The notes: a model not told the origin generated them from the sequence alone. A stretch of 64,000 bases of DNA from Streptomyces sp. NBC_01217 (GCF_035994185.1 NZ_CP108538.1:2046001-2110000), one strand, 5' to 3'; counted from the stretch's first letter, positions 8,633 through 17,848 are shown. Numbers and translations are program-made.

Positions 8633-9352
8633 ATGACGACTGCTGACAGCCCGCGCGGGGCCGACGGATGGACGGCGGCGGTCCGCCGGCGGCTGGGCCT
8701 CGGCCGGCTGCTGCCGCTGGGCGGTCCGGCGGACGGGGCCTGGATCTCGGAGCGGGCCGCGGTCCGGGTGCTGCGCGACGCGGTGGAAGGTCGCGGCCCC
8801 GGTCCGGTGCTCGGGGAGCTCAGGATCCGTGTGGCGGATCCGGACCGGGCGCCGGACGCGGAGGTGGAGCCGCCGCCGAGTGCGCTGGCGCCGGGGCCGC
8901 TGCGGATCGAGGCGACCATGTCGGCGTTGTCCGGCCAGCCGTTGCCCGCCGCGGCCTCGCAGCTGCGCTCGGCGTTGCTGACGGCGGCCGGGCAGCGGCT
9001 GGGGCTGGAGGTCGCCGAGGTGGATCTGCGGGTGACGGAGCTGCTGGAGGCGCCGCCCGAACGGCGGGCGCCCGCCCCGGCCGAGGTGCGCCCGGCGGAG
9101 GCGGAGGGGGCGGCGGGCCTCGCCGCCGCGGGTGTTCCGGGGGTCGTGGCGCTGACCCGGGTGCTCGGCAAGGCGGTGCATCCGGGCCCGGGTCATGTGC
9201 GCGTCGAGCTGGCGACGGACACGGGCCACCGGGCGCTCGATGTGGCGCGCGCGGTGCGGGGCGCGGTGGCGGAGGCGGTGGAGGGGCGCCCCTCGGTCGC
9301 GGTGCTGATCACCGCGGTGGTCGAGGGGGACCGGCCGCCGGGCGGGGCTTGA
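8633..9352 (+). CDS. Asp23-like two-module protein (often labelled nucleopolyhedrovirus P10 family)
   Basis: The 239-residue product has two Asp23-like halves. The first covers residues about 1-145 and ends in a strand reading LGLEVAEVDLRVTELL. The second (about 170-235) contains ARAVRGAVAEAVEGRPSVAV. The halves are joined by a proline/alanine/glutamate-rich linker. Streptomyces copies are often annotated as P10-family by weak similarity, which says little. Divergence from the Asp23 operon suggests a partner of those proteins. ATG at 8633 was chosen; an in-frame GTG lies 15 codons upstream. Confidence 0.7.
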   Translation: MTTADSPRGADGWTAAVRRRLGLGRLLPLGGPADGAWISERAAVRVLRDAVEGRGPGPVLGELRIRVADPDRAPDAEVEPPPSALAPGPLRIEATMSALSGQPLPAAASQLRSALLTAAGQRLGLEVAEVDLRVTELLEAPPERRAPAPAEVRPAEAEGAAGLAAAGVPGVVALTRVLGKAVHPGPGHVRVELATDTGHRALDVARAVRGAVAEAVEGRPSVAVLITAVVEGDRPPGGA

Positions 9353-9394
9353 GATCGCGCCCGGCGATCGGAGGGATGTCCCTGCGACGGGCTC

Positions 9395-10186
9395 TCAGTC
9401 GGTGATGCCCGCCAGGTCGCGCAGTCGGCGGCCCTGCGCGGCGCGTTCGGCGACGCGCTGCTCCTCGTAACCACGGGAGACGGCACCGCTCAGCAGCGCC
9501 TTGGTCTCCACGACCGCGTCGCGCGGGGCGGCCAGCAGTGCGCCGGCCAGGTCGCGGGCCGCGGCGTCCAGCTCGTCGGCGGGGACCACGAGGTTCGCCA
9601 GGCCGGTGCGCTCGGCCTCCTCGGCGTGCACGAAGCGGCCCGTGGCACAGATTTCGAGCGCGCGGGCGTACCCCACCAGGTTGACCAGGGGGTGCGTACC
9701 GGTGAGGTCGGGGACCAGGCCGAGGCTGGTCTCGCGCATGGCGAACTGCACGTCCTCGGCGACGATCCGCAGATCGCAGGCGAGAGCGAGTTGGAAGCCG
9801 GCACCGATCGCATGCCCCTGGACAGCCGCGATCGACACGATGTCGTTGCGGCGCCACCAGGTGAACGCCTCCTGGTACTCGGCGATGGTCGCGTCGAGTT
9901 CGGCCTCCGGGCCGCGCGCCATGTCGAGGAAGGACGGCTCACCGTCGAACCCCTCAGGGCTGAACGCCTGCCGGTCGAGGCCCGCGGAGAAGGACTTGCC
10001 CTCGCCGCGGAGCACCACGACCCGCACACTGCCGGGCAGAGCCCGTCCGGCCTCCGTCAACGCCCGCCAGAGAGCGGGGGACTGAGCGTTGCGCTTGGCC
10101 GGATTGGTGAGGGTCACCGTGGCAACCGCGTCATCGACGGTGAGTCGTACGCCGTCCTTGTCGAGCACAGAGTCGAGCGAGGTCAT
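9395..10186 (-). CDS. Enoyl-CoA hydratase/isomerase family protein
   Basis: The 263-residue product is a crotonase. It has GKSFSAGLDRQAF for the first oxyanion-hole region, QGHAIGAGFQLALACDLRI for the second, and a following DLTGTHPLVNLVGYARALE segment. Such enzymes hydrate or isomerise acyl-CoA thioesters in fatty acid or amino acid breakdown; the exact substrate cannot be told. ATG at 10186 (MTSLDS) was preferred to one 10 codons upstream, which adds only basic residues. Confidence 0.9.
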   Translation of the reverse strand: MTSLDSVLDKDGVRLTVDDAVATVTLTNPAKRNAQSPALWRALTEAGRALPGSVRVVVLRGEGKSFSAGLDRQAFSPEGFDGEPSFLDMARGPEAELDATIAEYQEAFTWWRRNDIVSIAAVQGHAIGAGFQLALACDLRIVAEDVQFAMRETSLGLVPDLTGTHPLVNLVGYARALEICATGRFVHAEEAERTGLANLVVPADELDAAARDLAGALLAAPRDAVVETKALLSGAVSRGYEEQRVAERAAQGRRLRDLAGITD

Positions 10187-10339
10187 GGAGCGCCTCCGGA
10201 TCGGGTCAGTCAGCATTTCGAGCTAAGTGACTGAACAGTAACCACCCGACCGACATCACGATCGACCGGGTGGCCACCGCCGAAACCGGTGAGCCCCGGG
10301 ACGGGCCGCACAGCCTGCCCCGATCCGCCGAAGGCCGTC

Positions 10340-10380
10340 AGAGCCTGTCGGGCGACCACTGAGGCCACCCGACAGGCTCT
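10340..10380. terminator. Hairpin terminator of gbn
   Basis: An inverted repeat AGAGCCTGTCGGG / CCCGACAGGCTCT (10340-10352 and 10368-10380) with a 15-nt loop sits right at the end of the minus-strand gbn gene and also faces the upstream side of the enoyl-CoA hydratase gene. Confidence 0.8.
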
Positions 10381-10601
10381 CAGGCCGTGGCGGTCTTCTT
10401 GCCTCGTGTCGCTCCGCCGCGTCCACGCAGCGCGACTCCGGACTCGCTGAGCATCCGGTGGACGAATCCGTAGGAGCGGCCGGTCTCTTCGGCCAACGCC
10501 CGGATGCTCGCACCGGAGTCGTACTTCTTCTTCAGGTCTGCCGCGAGCTTGTCGCGCGCGGCGCCGGTAACCCGGCTGCCCTTCTTCAGAGTCTCGGCCA
10601 C
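10380..10601 (-). CDS. gbn: Gbn-type small nucleoid-associated HTH protein
   Basis: The 73-residue basic product (AETLKKGSRVTGAARDKLAADLKKKYDS..., cited in part) has one helix-turn-helix with SIRALAEETGRSYGFVHRML and a basic tail RGRGGATRGKKTATA. Length, sequence type and neighbourhood match Gbn of S. coelicolor (SCO1839), a nucleoid-associated protein reported to prefer GATC sites and to affect sporulation and antibiotic output; that is recalled family knowledge. The start is GTG at 10601 with AGGAGG six to eleven bases upstream. An ATG 45 codons further upstream would add a non-conserved stretch. A hairpin directly follows the stop. Confidence 0.8.
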   Translation of the reverse strand: MAETLKKGSRVTGAARDKLAADLKKKYDSGASIRALAEETGRSYGFVHRMLSESGVALRGRGGATRGKKTATA

Positions 10602-10824
10602 CCGTGCCTCCTCATGGGAAGTGCGCTCTGGACTCTCATGATCACCCCTCGAAGGCTTCCTGGCCACCCATTCGGCAAGGTCCGTGCAAGCGGATTCCCG
10701 CCCCGGAAAGGGGCCGACACGACCGGAATCCTGCATTCCGCTGGGTTGCGGGGGCGAGTGGGGACAGGCCCGGGACGAACCACCAGGTCAGGGCCACACG
10801 GGAACGGCTGCCCCAAATGGGTGT

Positions 10825-10846
10825 GCCCGGCAGGTATCTGCCGGGC
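10825..10846. terminator. Hairpin between ABC-F gene and gbn
   Basis: GCCCGGCAG (10825-10833), loop GTAT, CTGCCGGGC (10838-10846) form a perfect 9-bp stem about 100 bp past the stop of the minus-strand ABC-F gene. It may end that transcript. The 341-bp gap 10602-10942 otherwise holds the gbn ribosome-binding site and no credible gene. Its ABC-F-proximal edge and the ABC-F 3' end contain four GATC sites (10885, 10904, 10919, 10941). Confidence 0.55.
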
Positions 10847-10942
10847 GCACCGCCCGGGTACGAGACGTACTCACACAGATGATGGATCACGCATGGGCCG
10901 AAAGATCCAGACGAAGTGGATCAGACGGCGGCGGGGCCGGGA

Positions 10943-12541
10943 TCAGGCCAGGGCGACGAGGTCCTGGTAGTCCGCGCCCCACAGGTCCTCGACACCGTCC
11001 GGCAGCAGAATGATCCGCTCCGGCTGCAGGGCCTCGACCGCCCCCTCGTCGTGGGTGACGAGGACGACGGCGCCCTTGTACGTACGCAGCGCGCCGAGGA
11101 TCTCCTCGCGGCTGGCCGGGTCGAGGTTGTTCGTCGGCTCGTCCAGGAGCAGCACGTTCGCGGAGGAGACCACCAGGGTCGCCAGCGCGAGGCGGGTCTT
11201 CTCGCCTCCGGAGAGGACTCCCGCGGGCTTGTCGACGTCGTCGCCGGAGAAGAGGAACGAGCCCAGCGTCTTGCGGACGTCGACGAGGTCGAGGTCGGGC
11301 GCCGCGGAGCGCATGTTCTCCAGGACGGAGCGCTCCGGGTCGAGGGTCTCGTGCTCCTGGGCGTAGTAGCCGAGCTTGAGTCCGTGACCCTCGATGACCT
11401 GGCCGGTGTCGGGCTTCTCGGCGCCGCCGAGGAGCCGGAGCAGGGTGGTCTTGCCCGCGCCGTTGAGGCCGAGGATGACGACCCGGGAACCCTTGTCGAT
11501 GGCGAGGTCCACATCGGTGAAGATTTCGAGCGAGCCGTAGGACTTGGACAGCCCCTCCGCCATCAGAGGGGTCTTGCCGCACGGCGAGGGCTCGGGGAAG
11601 CGCAGCTTGGCGACCTTGTCGGAGACCCGGACGGCCTCCAGACCGGAGAGCAGCCGCTCGGCACGCTTGGCCATGTTCTGCGCGGCGACGGTCTTGGTGG
11701 CCTTGGCGCGCATCTTGTCGGCCTGCGAGTTGAGGGCCGCGGCCTTCTTCTCGGCGTTCTGCCGCTCGCGCTTGCGGCGCTTCTCGTCGGCCTCGCGCTG
11801 CTGCTGGTAGAGCTTCCAGCCCATGTTGTAGATGTCGATCTGCGAGCGGTTGGCGTCGAGATAGAAGACCTTGTTGACGACCGTCTCGACGAGCTCGACA
11901 TCGTGGGAGATCACGATGAAGCCGCCGCGGTAGGTCTTGAGGTAGTCGCGCAGCCAGACGATCGAGTCGGCGTCGAGGTGGTTTGTCGGCTCGTCGAGCA
12001 GCAGGATGTCGGCGTCCGAGAACAGGATGCGGGCCAGCTCGACGCGGCGGCGCTGACCGCCGGAGAGTGTGTGGAGCGGCTGTCCGAGCACCCGGTCGGG
12101 CAGGCTGAGCGCGGCGGCGATGGTGGCGGCCTCGGCCTCGGCGGCGTAACCGCCCTTGGTGAGGAACTCCGTCTCCAGGCGCTCGTACCTCTTCATCGCC
12201 TTCTCGCGGGTGGCGCCCTTGCCGTTCGCCATCCGCTCCTCGTTCTCGCGCATCTTGCGCAGGATCTCGTCGAGACCGCGGGCGGAGAGGATGCGGTCGC
12301 GGGCGAGTACGTCGAGGTCGCCGGTGCGCGGGTCCTGCGGGAGGTAGCCGACCTCGCCGGAGCGGGTGATGGCGCCGCCGGCGGGGTTGCCCTCGCCCGC
12401 CAGGCACTTGGTGAGGGTGGTCTTGCCCGCTCCGTTGCGGCCGACGAGGCCGATGCGGTCGCCCTTGGCGACGCGGAAGGAGGCGGACTCGATGAGAATG
12501 CGGGCGCCGGCTCGCAGCTCGATGCCGGAAGCGGTGATCAC
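10943..12541 (-). CDS. ABC-F family ATP-binding protein
   Basis: The 532-residue product has two ABC domains and no membrane helices. Walker A motifs are GRNGAGKT (residues 34-41) and GLNGAGKT. Signatures are LSGGQRRRVELA and LSGGEKTRLALA, and Walker B motifs are LLLDEPTNHLD and LLLDEPTNNLD. A charged linker of about 80 residues rich in K, R and E (EADEKRRKRERQNAEKK) separates them. This is the ABC-F layout of ribosome-binding translation factors and antibiotic-protection proteins. Whether this one is EttA-like or a resistance factor cannot be decided from sequence alone; the lack of a nearby biosynthetic cluster favours a housekeeping role. Confidence 0.92.
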   Translation of the reverse strand: MITASGIELRAGARILIESASFRVAKGDRIGLVGRNGAGKTTLTKCLAGEGNPAGGAITRSGEVGYLPQDPRTGDLDVLARDRILSARGLDEILRKMRENEERMANGKGATREKAMKRYERLETEFLTKGGYAAEAEAATIAAALSLPDRVLGQPLHTLSGGQRRRVELARILFSDADILLLDEPTNHLDADSIVWLRDYLKTYRGGFIVISHDVELVETVVNKVFYLDANRSQIDIYNMGWKLYQQQREADEKRRKRERQNAEKKAAALNSQADKMRAKATKTVAAQNMAKRAERLLSGLEAVRVSDKVAKLRFPEPSPCGKTPLMAEGLSKSYGSLEIFTDVDLAIDKGSRVVILGLNGAGKTTLLRLLGGAEKPDTGQVIEGHGLKLGYYAQEHETLDPERSVLENMRSAAPDLDLVDVRKTLGSFLFSGDDVDKPAGVLSGGEKTRLALATLVVSSANVLLLDEPTNNLDPASREEILGALRTYKGAVVLVTHDEGAVEALQPERIILLPDGVEDLWGADYQDLVALA

Positions 12542-12815
12542 GGGTAAAACTCCAGGGCGGTGTGGACGGCGGACGGGACGACTACAGAGTTCGACTCGAC
12601 GCCGTTACTCATGCACAAGGAGAATTGCCATACGGGTCATTCTACTGGCGGTGTGCAACTGCTTTTCCGCATGCACTCACGGCACTTGCCGGAATCTCGC
12701 TCAGCGCTGCCACTCCACTCCACCGCGCGACCAAAAAAGGGCATTGCGGTGTGAACTACCTAATACTCGGCGGAAGTGGTGAGACCACCACGGGCGGAGC
12801 GGAGAGTGGTGCCCC

Positions 12816-13706
12816 ATGCAGTTCGACGACGACGCCGATCTGGACACGTCCGAGGTCCAGGATGTGCGCGGCAGCCGCATCCCCGGCGGCAAGGCCACGG
12901 TGGGCGGTGGCATCGCCGGTCTCATCGCTCTGCTCCTGGGGCTGTTCTTCGGTGTCGGCCCCGATCAGCTCGGCCTGTCGTCCGGCGACTCGGGCACGAC
13001 GGCGACCGCGTCCTCGGCGGCTCAGGTGCAGCAGTCCTGCCGGACCGGGCAGGACGCGAACACCAGGGACGACTGCCGGACCGTCGCCGTGGTCAACAGC
13101 GTGCAGGACTACTGGACGCAGGAGTTCCGGCGGCGCGGCGGGACATACACGGACTCGCCGACGGTCCTGTTCACCGACCGGGTCGCAACCGCGTGCGGCA
13201 CCGCGACCGCGGCGGTCGGGCCGTTCTACTGCCCCGGTGACCGGAAGGTCTATCTGGACCTGGGGTTCTTCGACGAGCTGCGGACGAAGTTCGGCTCCAG
13301 CGGTGGCCCGTTCGCCCAGGCGTACGTCGTCGCCCATGAGTACGGGCACCATGTGCAGGACCTGATGGGCACGCTGGGCCGGGCGCAGGACAGGCAGACC
13401 GGTGCGAACAGCAACGCCGTCAAGGTGGAGCTGCAGGCGGACTGCTACGCCGGGGTCTGGGCGCATCATGCGACGTCCACGCCCGACGAATCGACCGGGC
13501 GGCCACTGATCACCTCGCTGACACAGGCGGACATCCGGGACGGGCTCGACGCGGCGGCCGCGGTCGGCGACGACCGGATCCAGGAGAAGTTCCAGGGCCG
13601 TGTCACGCCGGAGTCCTGGACGCACGGCTCGGCCGCGCAGCGCCAGCAGTGGTTCACCACCGGCTTCCGCAGCGGCGACATGGCCGACTGCAACACCTTC
13701 CGCTGA
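12816..13706 (+). CDS. Neutral zinc metallopeptidase (YpfJ-like), membrane anchored
   Basis: The 296-residue product has a cytoplasmic N-terminus of about 25 residues with RGSRIPGGKATVGGG, one membrane helix (about 32-48) and an external domain. The zinc motif HEYGHH is at residues 174-179, followed by ELQADCYAGVWAHH, which supplies the further acidic ligand. Two cysteine pairs (QQSCRTG/DDCRT and ACGTA/YCPGD) could form disulfides. The substrate is unknown. The 274 bp upstream (12542-12815) hold the promoters of this gene and of the divergent ABC-F gene and no other gene. Confidence 0.88.
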   Translation: MQFDDDADLDTSEVQDVRGSRIPGGKATVGGGIAGLIALLLGLFFGVGPDQLGLSSGDSGTTATASSAAQVQQSCRTGQDANTRDDCRTVAVVNSVQDYWTQEFRRRGGTYTDSPTVLFTDRVATACGTATAAVGPFYCPGDRKVYLDLGFFDELRTKFGSSGGPFAQAYVVAHEYGHHVQDLMGTLGRAQDRQTGANSNAVKVELQADCYAGVWAHHATSTPDESTGRPLITSLTQADIRDGLDAAAAVGDDRIQEKFQGRVTPESWTHGSAAQRQQWFTTGFRSGDMADCNTFR

Positions 13707-13810
13707 GCCGCACCGTTCCCGGCCGGACCGGGCCGCTGTCAGTGGCCGGTGGAAGACTGAGACACAGATCACAGAAATGGCCCACGGAAGCACGAAAAGG
13801 GGTGAGCGCA

Positions 13811-14224
13811 ATGGCAGGCGCACCGGCCGGCGTTCCGACGATCTATCCGACGATTCTGTACGAGGACGCGAAGGCCGCGATCAGGGCGTTGACGGAGGGC
13901 CTCGGCTTCACCGAGGAAGCGGTGTACGAGGGCGAGAACGGCACGGTGCTCCATGCGGAGCTGTCCTGCGGCAACGGGAGGGTGATGCTGGGCTCCAAGG
14001 GCCGCGAGGGTGTGTTCGCCAAGGCGATGCAGGGCGCGGGCCCGGCTGGTGTCTATGTCGTGGTGGACGAGGTCGACGAACACCACGCCCGGGCCGTGGA
14101 ATACGGGGTGGAGATCCTTCTGCCGCCCACGGACCAGGACTACGGCTCGCGCGACTACATGGCGCGGGACGCGGAGGGCAATGTGTGGACCTTCGGGACG
14201 TACGCACCGGGCTCGGCGGACTGA
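13811..14224 (+). CDS. VOC (glyoxalase/bleomycin resistance-like) protein
   Basis: The 137-residue product has the paired beta-alpha-beta-beta-beta fold of VOC proteins: TIYPTILYEDAKAAIRALTEGLGF, a central VYVVVDEVDEHHARAVEYGVEIL half (cited in part), and the end DAEGNVWTFGTY. Members bind metals or small molecules and may be lyases, isomerases or resistance proteins. The exact role is unknown. ATG at 13811 follows a GAAAAGGGGTGAG ribosome-binding stretch and was preferred to the far upstream start. Confidence 0.85.
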   Translation: MAGAPAGVPTIYPTILYEDAKAAIRALTEGLGFTEEAVYEGENGTVLHAELSCGNGRVMLGSKGREGVFAKAMQGAGPAGVYVVVDEVDEHHARAVEYGVEILLPPTDQDYGSRDYMARDAEGNVWTFGTYAPGSAD

Positions 14225-14236
14225 CGGCTCCGTAGG

Positions 14237-14268
14237 ACCGGACGAGCTCGGGGCCGAGCCCGTCCGGT
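14237..14268. terminator. Bidirectional hairpin terminator
   Basis: ACCGGACG-a-GCTCG at 14237-14250 pairs with CGAGC-c-CGTCCGGT at 14255-14268. It lies between the convergent VOC gene and the HEAT-like gene. Confidence 0.8.
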
Positions 14269-14280
14269 GCCTCGCCCGTA

Positions 14281-15669
14281 CTACGCGCCGCCCGTGTGCA
14301 CCTGGAAAGCGGCCCGGCGCACGGCTTTGGCGAGGGCCGGGTCGGGGTGCGCGGCGGCCAGGGCCACCAGTACCTGCACGGTGCGCGGATGGCCGACGGC
14401 CCGCACCTCGTCCAGCAGCGCGGGCACAGTGCCCTGGACGGCCGAGTCGAGATGGCGGACCAGCAGCCCGGTCTCGCCGTGGTCGGCGACGGCCGCCGCC
14501 GTGTCGACCCAGAGCCAGGTGGATTCCTCCCGGCTGAGGACGTCCTGGGCGTCCTCGGGGTCGGCTCCGTCGTACTCGGCCAGCCAGAGCAGTGCGTAGG
14601 GGCGCAGCGAGGGGTCCTCCACGACGGAGCGCACCTCGGGCTCGGCGGGGGCGCCGACGACCCGGAGCGCCTCGAAGGCGAGCCCGCGCAGCAGCGCGTC
14701 CTCCCCGCGGGCGACGGCGAGGAGTTCGGCGACGGCGCTGCCGACGGGGCGCGCGGCGAGCCAGGCGCGGTATTCGTCGCGGGCCGGTCCGGGGGTGAGC
14801 CGGGCGCAGCCGAGCAGCATGTCGGCGGCGGACTGCTCGATGTTCCCGGCCGGGCTCTGGGCCGCGACGCAGATCTGCTCCAGCTTGACCCAGACCGCCC
14901 AGTTGCCGAGCGGGGTGAGGGTGGCGTGCCCGGTGCCGAGGGTGAGCGCGCCGACGGCGGCGAGTCCTTCGAGGGCCCAGTCGAGGAGGAGGGCGACCAG
15001 CGCGGCGGAGTGTGCCGCGGGGGCGGATCCGGCCCGGGGGGCGGGCACCGGCTGCGGTCCGTACGGCACCTCGCAGCGCTCCTCGTGGAGTTCTGCGACG
15101 CGCTGGCCGAGAAGGTCCAGGAGGGCGGGCACGGTGACCGGTCCTGCCGAGAGCTGGAGGAGGGAGAGCACCTGCGGCACAGCCTCGACGGCCTCGGCGA
15201 CGGCGGTGGCCTCGATGCCCTCGGGTGCGGGGTGGACGAGCGACCAGGCGTCGAAGAGCGCCACCCAGCCGCGGAGCACGGCGGAGTCGTCGCGGTCCCA
15301 GGCGCGCAGCCGCCAGCCGGGGCGTGCGGTGTCGCCGTGCAGTTCGACGAGGCCGGCGAGCCTGGCCCGGTCCCAGCCGGAGCGCACCTGGGCCGGGGAC
15401 AGTTCCAGGGCCGTCGCAGCCCGTTCGAGAGCCTGGGCGGCCAGGGGCGGCGCGCCGGGGATCGCGCCGTCGGACGCCCAGTGGGCGATCCGTACGGCGT
15501 CGGCGAGGGCCGCCCTGGCCTGGCGGGCCAGTTCCGACCTGGGCGGAGTGCCCTCCGGGGGGCGGGGGGCCGGCCTGGTGCGCCGGGTGGTCACGGCCTT
15601 GCGAGCGGTGACAAGGGGTCGCGGGCGGACAAGTCGCAGCCTGGAGTCGCGCGGGGTACGGGACGTCAC
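14281..15669 (-). CDS. Unrecognised helical protein, HEAT-like C-terminus
   Basis: The 462-residue product is almost wholly alpha-helical. It has a basic N-terminus, then a region that looks like a winged-helix or helical bundle (residues about 60-250), and from about 310 helix pairs with L..A/L..V spacing as in HEAT repeats (for example VRSVVEDPSLRPYALLWLAEY and VPALLDEVRAVGHPRTVQVL). There is no signal peptide or catalytic motif. The start is uncertain: GTG at 15669 was chosen, but the frame is open 35 codons further upstream. The function is unknown. Confidence 0.7.
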   Translation of the reverse strand: MTSRTPRDSRLRLVRPRPLVTARKAVTTRRTRPAPRPPEGTPPRSELARQARAALADAVRIAHWASDGAIPGAPPLAAQALERAATALELSPAQVRSGWDRARLAGLVELHGDTARPGWRLRAWDRDDSAVLRGWVALFDAWSLVHPAPEGIEATAVAEAVEAVPQVLSLLQLSAGPVTVPALLDLLGQRVAELHEERCEVPYGPQPVPAPRAGSAPAAHSAALVALLLDWALEGLAAVGALTLGTGHATLTPLGNWAVWVKLEQICVAAQSPAGNIEQSAADMLLGCARLTPGPARDEYRAWLAARPVGSAVAELLAVARGEDALLRGLAFEALRVVGAPAEPEVRSVVEDPSLRPYALLWLAEYDGADPEDAQDVLSREESTWLWVDTAAAVADHGETGLLVRHLDSAVQGTVPALLDEVRAVGHPRTVQVLVALAAAHPDPALAKAVRRAAFQVHTGGA

Positions 15670-15778
15670 GGGGAGCAGTCTTGCTCCTGACGGCCCGAAA
15701 GCCCAAACGGAACCCGGATTCGCTGTGGAGGGGGCGGCTGGAGGGTCCGGAACCAATCGGCCGATCCCTCGCATCGGG

Positions 15779-16906
15779 TCACATCAGGGGCGTGAGGAAG
15801 CGGCGCAAGGCCTCTTCGTAGCGGACCGGGTCGGCATTCCACATTGCCGCATGCGGAGCCTGCGGTACGGCGTGCAGGGCGACCAGGTCCGGGCGGCGGG
15901 CGGCGAGATCGCGGGACGGCTGCCAGGGGGCCAGGGTGTCGTCCGGGCCGTGGAAGATCAGGGTCGGGACATGCAGCGCCGGTGCTACGGAGGCGTCCAG
16001 GAGCCGGGCGCCGCGCAGCCCGGTCTGTCCCTGGGCGGCACGGACGGCGAGCGGCAGCAGTGCGGTCGGGACGCCGCGGGCGACGGCCAGGGCGCGCAGT
16101 GTGGTGACCCAGTCCAGGACCGGGGAGTCGAGGACGAGGCCGCAGATCCGGTTGCGGAGCCCGGAGTTGACGGCCGCGTGCAGCGCCATCGACGCGCCGG
16201 TGGACCAGCCGTGCAGGACGACCTTCTCGGCCCCGTACCGCACGGCGAAGCGGATCGCCGCGTCCAGGTCGCGCCATTCGGACTCGCCGAGGTGGGCGAG
16301 GCCGTCCGGGGAGCGCGGGGCTCCGGCGTCGCCCCGGTAGGCCAGGTCGAGCACGGGCAGGCGCAGACCGTGCAGGAACTCCATGACGTTCATGGGGTGT
16401 TCCCTGGTGGTGCCGATGCCGTGCACGGTGATGACCCAGGTGCCGCGGGGGCCGGGCAGGAACCAGGCGGGCAGGGCGCCGAGTTCGCCGGGGATCTCGA
16501 CTTCCTCGTGGTCGAGGCCGAGGGCCGACGAGGGGTCGCCGCTGTGCAGCTGCGGGGTGACGCGGACCTTGGCGCCGGTATCCAGGCTGCCGCGGCTGAC
16601 ACGCTCCAGTCTGCGCACGACGGTGTCGGGGGCGTGGTGGGCGTTTTCGATCACGGGGCCGACGACGGCGTGGACGTCGGTGCCCACCAGTCCGTACGTA
16701 CCGGGCCGCAGAGCGGTGAAGGAGCGGGTCAGGGTGACCTGTCCGGCCGCCGTGGCGTGCACGGTGAGCCTGCGGTCGGCGGGGAGCGGTCGCCCTGGCG
16801 GCGTCCTGAGGGCGGCGCCGCCGGCGTACCGGCCGGCCGCGACCGTTGCCGCGCCGACGCCGAGGATCGTGGTGACGGCTGCTGCCGTAACTGTTGCCGG
16901 GCGCAC
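15779..16906 (-). CDS. Alpha/beta hydrolase, membrane anchored or secreted
   Basis: The 375-residue product starts with a hydrophobic helix (VTAAAVTTILGVGAATVAAG). The hydrolase core has WVITVHGIGTTREHPMNV for the oxyanion region, a nucleophile elbow GWSTG, a later GPDDTLAP segment giving the acid, and a final histidine in VPQAPHAAMW. The substrate is unknown. GTG at 16906 was chosen because upstream codons lack homologous character; the open frame continues to 17116 inside the neighbouring aldolase gene. Confidence 0.85.
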   Translation of the reverse strand: MRPATVTAAAVTTILGVGAATVAAGRYAGGAALRTPPGRPLPADRRLTVHATAAGQVTLTRSFTALRPGTYGLVGTDVHAVVGPVIENAHHAPDTVVRRLERVSRGSLDTGAKVRVTPQLHSGDPSSALGLDHEEVEIPGELGALPAWFLPGPRGTWVITVHGIGTTREHPMNVMEFLHGLRLPVLDLAYRGDAGAPRSPDGLAHLGESEWRDLDAAIRFAVRYGAEKVVLHGWSTGASMALHAAVNSGLRNRICGLVLDSPVLDWVTTLRALAVARGVPTALLPLAVRAAQGQTGLRGARLLDASVAPALHVPTLIFHGPDDTLAPWQPSRDLAARRPDLVALHAVPQAPHAAMWNADPVRYEEALRRFLTPLM

Positions 16907-16995
16907 TGCTCCAGTGTCGTGCGACGCACCGCACCCTGCCAGCGGACGGCGGCCGTCCGGTGCCCGTCGGCGGTGACCCGACGGGGCCCGCCGGG

Positions 16996-17655
16996 TCAGC
17001 CCGGCTGTCCGTATCCCTTCAGTGCCTCGTGTACGTCGCGCAGCTGGGCCGGGGAGAGCAGAGACGGGGAGCGTCCGGGGACGGAGCTCGCGGTGAGCCA
17101 GAGCCGGCAGAGCCATTCCAGCTGGGCGGTCCTGTCGTACGCCTCGTCCAGGCTCGCTCCGTAGGTGATGGTTCCGTGGTTCTGAAGGAGGCAGCCGGTG
17201 CGGTTCCGCAGGGCGGCGAGCATGTTCTCGGCCAGTTTCTCGGTCCCGTAGCGCGCATAGGCCGCGACCCGTACGGGACCCCCGAGCACGGCGGTCGCGT
17301 AATGGACCGGAGGGACCTCGGGAACCAGGGTGGAGACGGCCGTGGCGTGCACCGCGTGGGTGTGCACGACGGCGGCCGCGTCGCTGTTCCGGTAGACCGC
17401 GAGATGGAGCGGGAGTTCACTGGTCGGGGCCAGTTCGCCGAGGACGCGGTTGCCTTCCAGATCGACGCCGACGACGTCCTCGGGGCCCAGCCGGTCGTAG
17501 GGCACTCCGCTCGGGGTGACCAGGACCGTCCCGCCGACCCGTGCCGACACGTTGCCGGAGGTCCCGACGACGAGGCCGTCCGCCGCCGTCCTGCGGGCGG
17601 TGGTGACGACACCGTCCCAGGCCCGTCCGATCGCGTCCCGCTGCTGCTCGCTCAT
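16996..17655 (-). CDS. Class II aldolase/adducin family protein (fuculose-phosphate aldolase type)
   Basis: The 219-residue product carries the family motifs: TSGNVSARVGG near residue 32, PSGVPYDRL, a metal-binding HTHAVHATAV, and LLQNHGTITYG with a further histidine. Members cleave sugar phosphates such as L-fuculose-1-phosphate or L-ribulose-5-phosphate using zinc. Without sugar-operon neighbours the substrate remains open. It lies 89 bp upstream of the alpha/beta hydrolase on the same strand. Confidence 0.88.
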   Translation of the reverse strand: MSEQQRDAIGRAWDGVVTTARRTAADGLVVGTSGNVSARVGGTVLVTPSGVPYDRLGPEDVVGVDLEGNRVLGELAPTSELPLHLAVYRNSDAAAVVHTHAVHATAVSTLVPEVPPVHYATAVLGGPVRVAAYARYGTEKLAENMLAALRNRTGCLLQNHGTITYGASLDEAYDRTAQLEWLCRLWLTASSVPGRSPSLLSPAQLRDVHEALKGYGQPG

Positions 17656-17848
17656 GCGGAGATCCTGTCAGCCCGGGGGCGAACGGGCCTGCGGCCGGGT
17701 GGAGAAGGTCACAAACCGGAGAAGTTCTCACAAGGGTGACGGTGGGGCGAATCGGGCCCGGCAGGGCCCTGCGTCCGGCCCCTGCGGCCCCGCGGAGGAC
17801 AAGCGGAATGCCCTGACTCCACTGAGAGACACCACAGCGCCCTGCTCA

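Noticed and set aside
10242..10273. CCACCCG/CGGGTGG inverted repeat upstream of the enoyl-CoA hydratase gene
   Set aside because: The arms are short and GC-rich and such matches are common at this base composition, so no operator is claimed.
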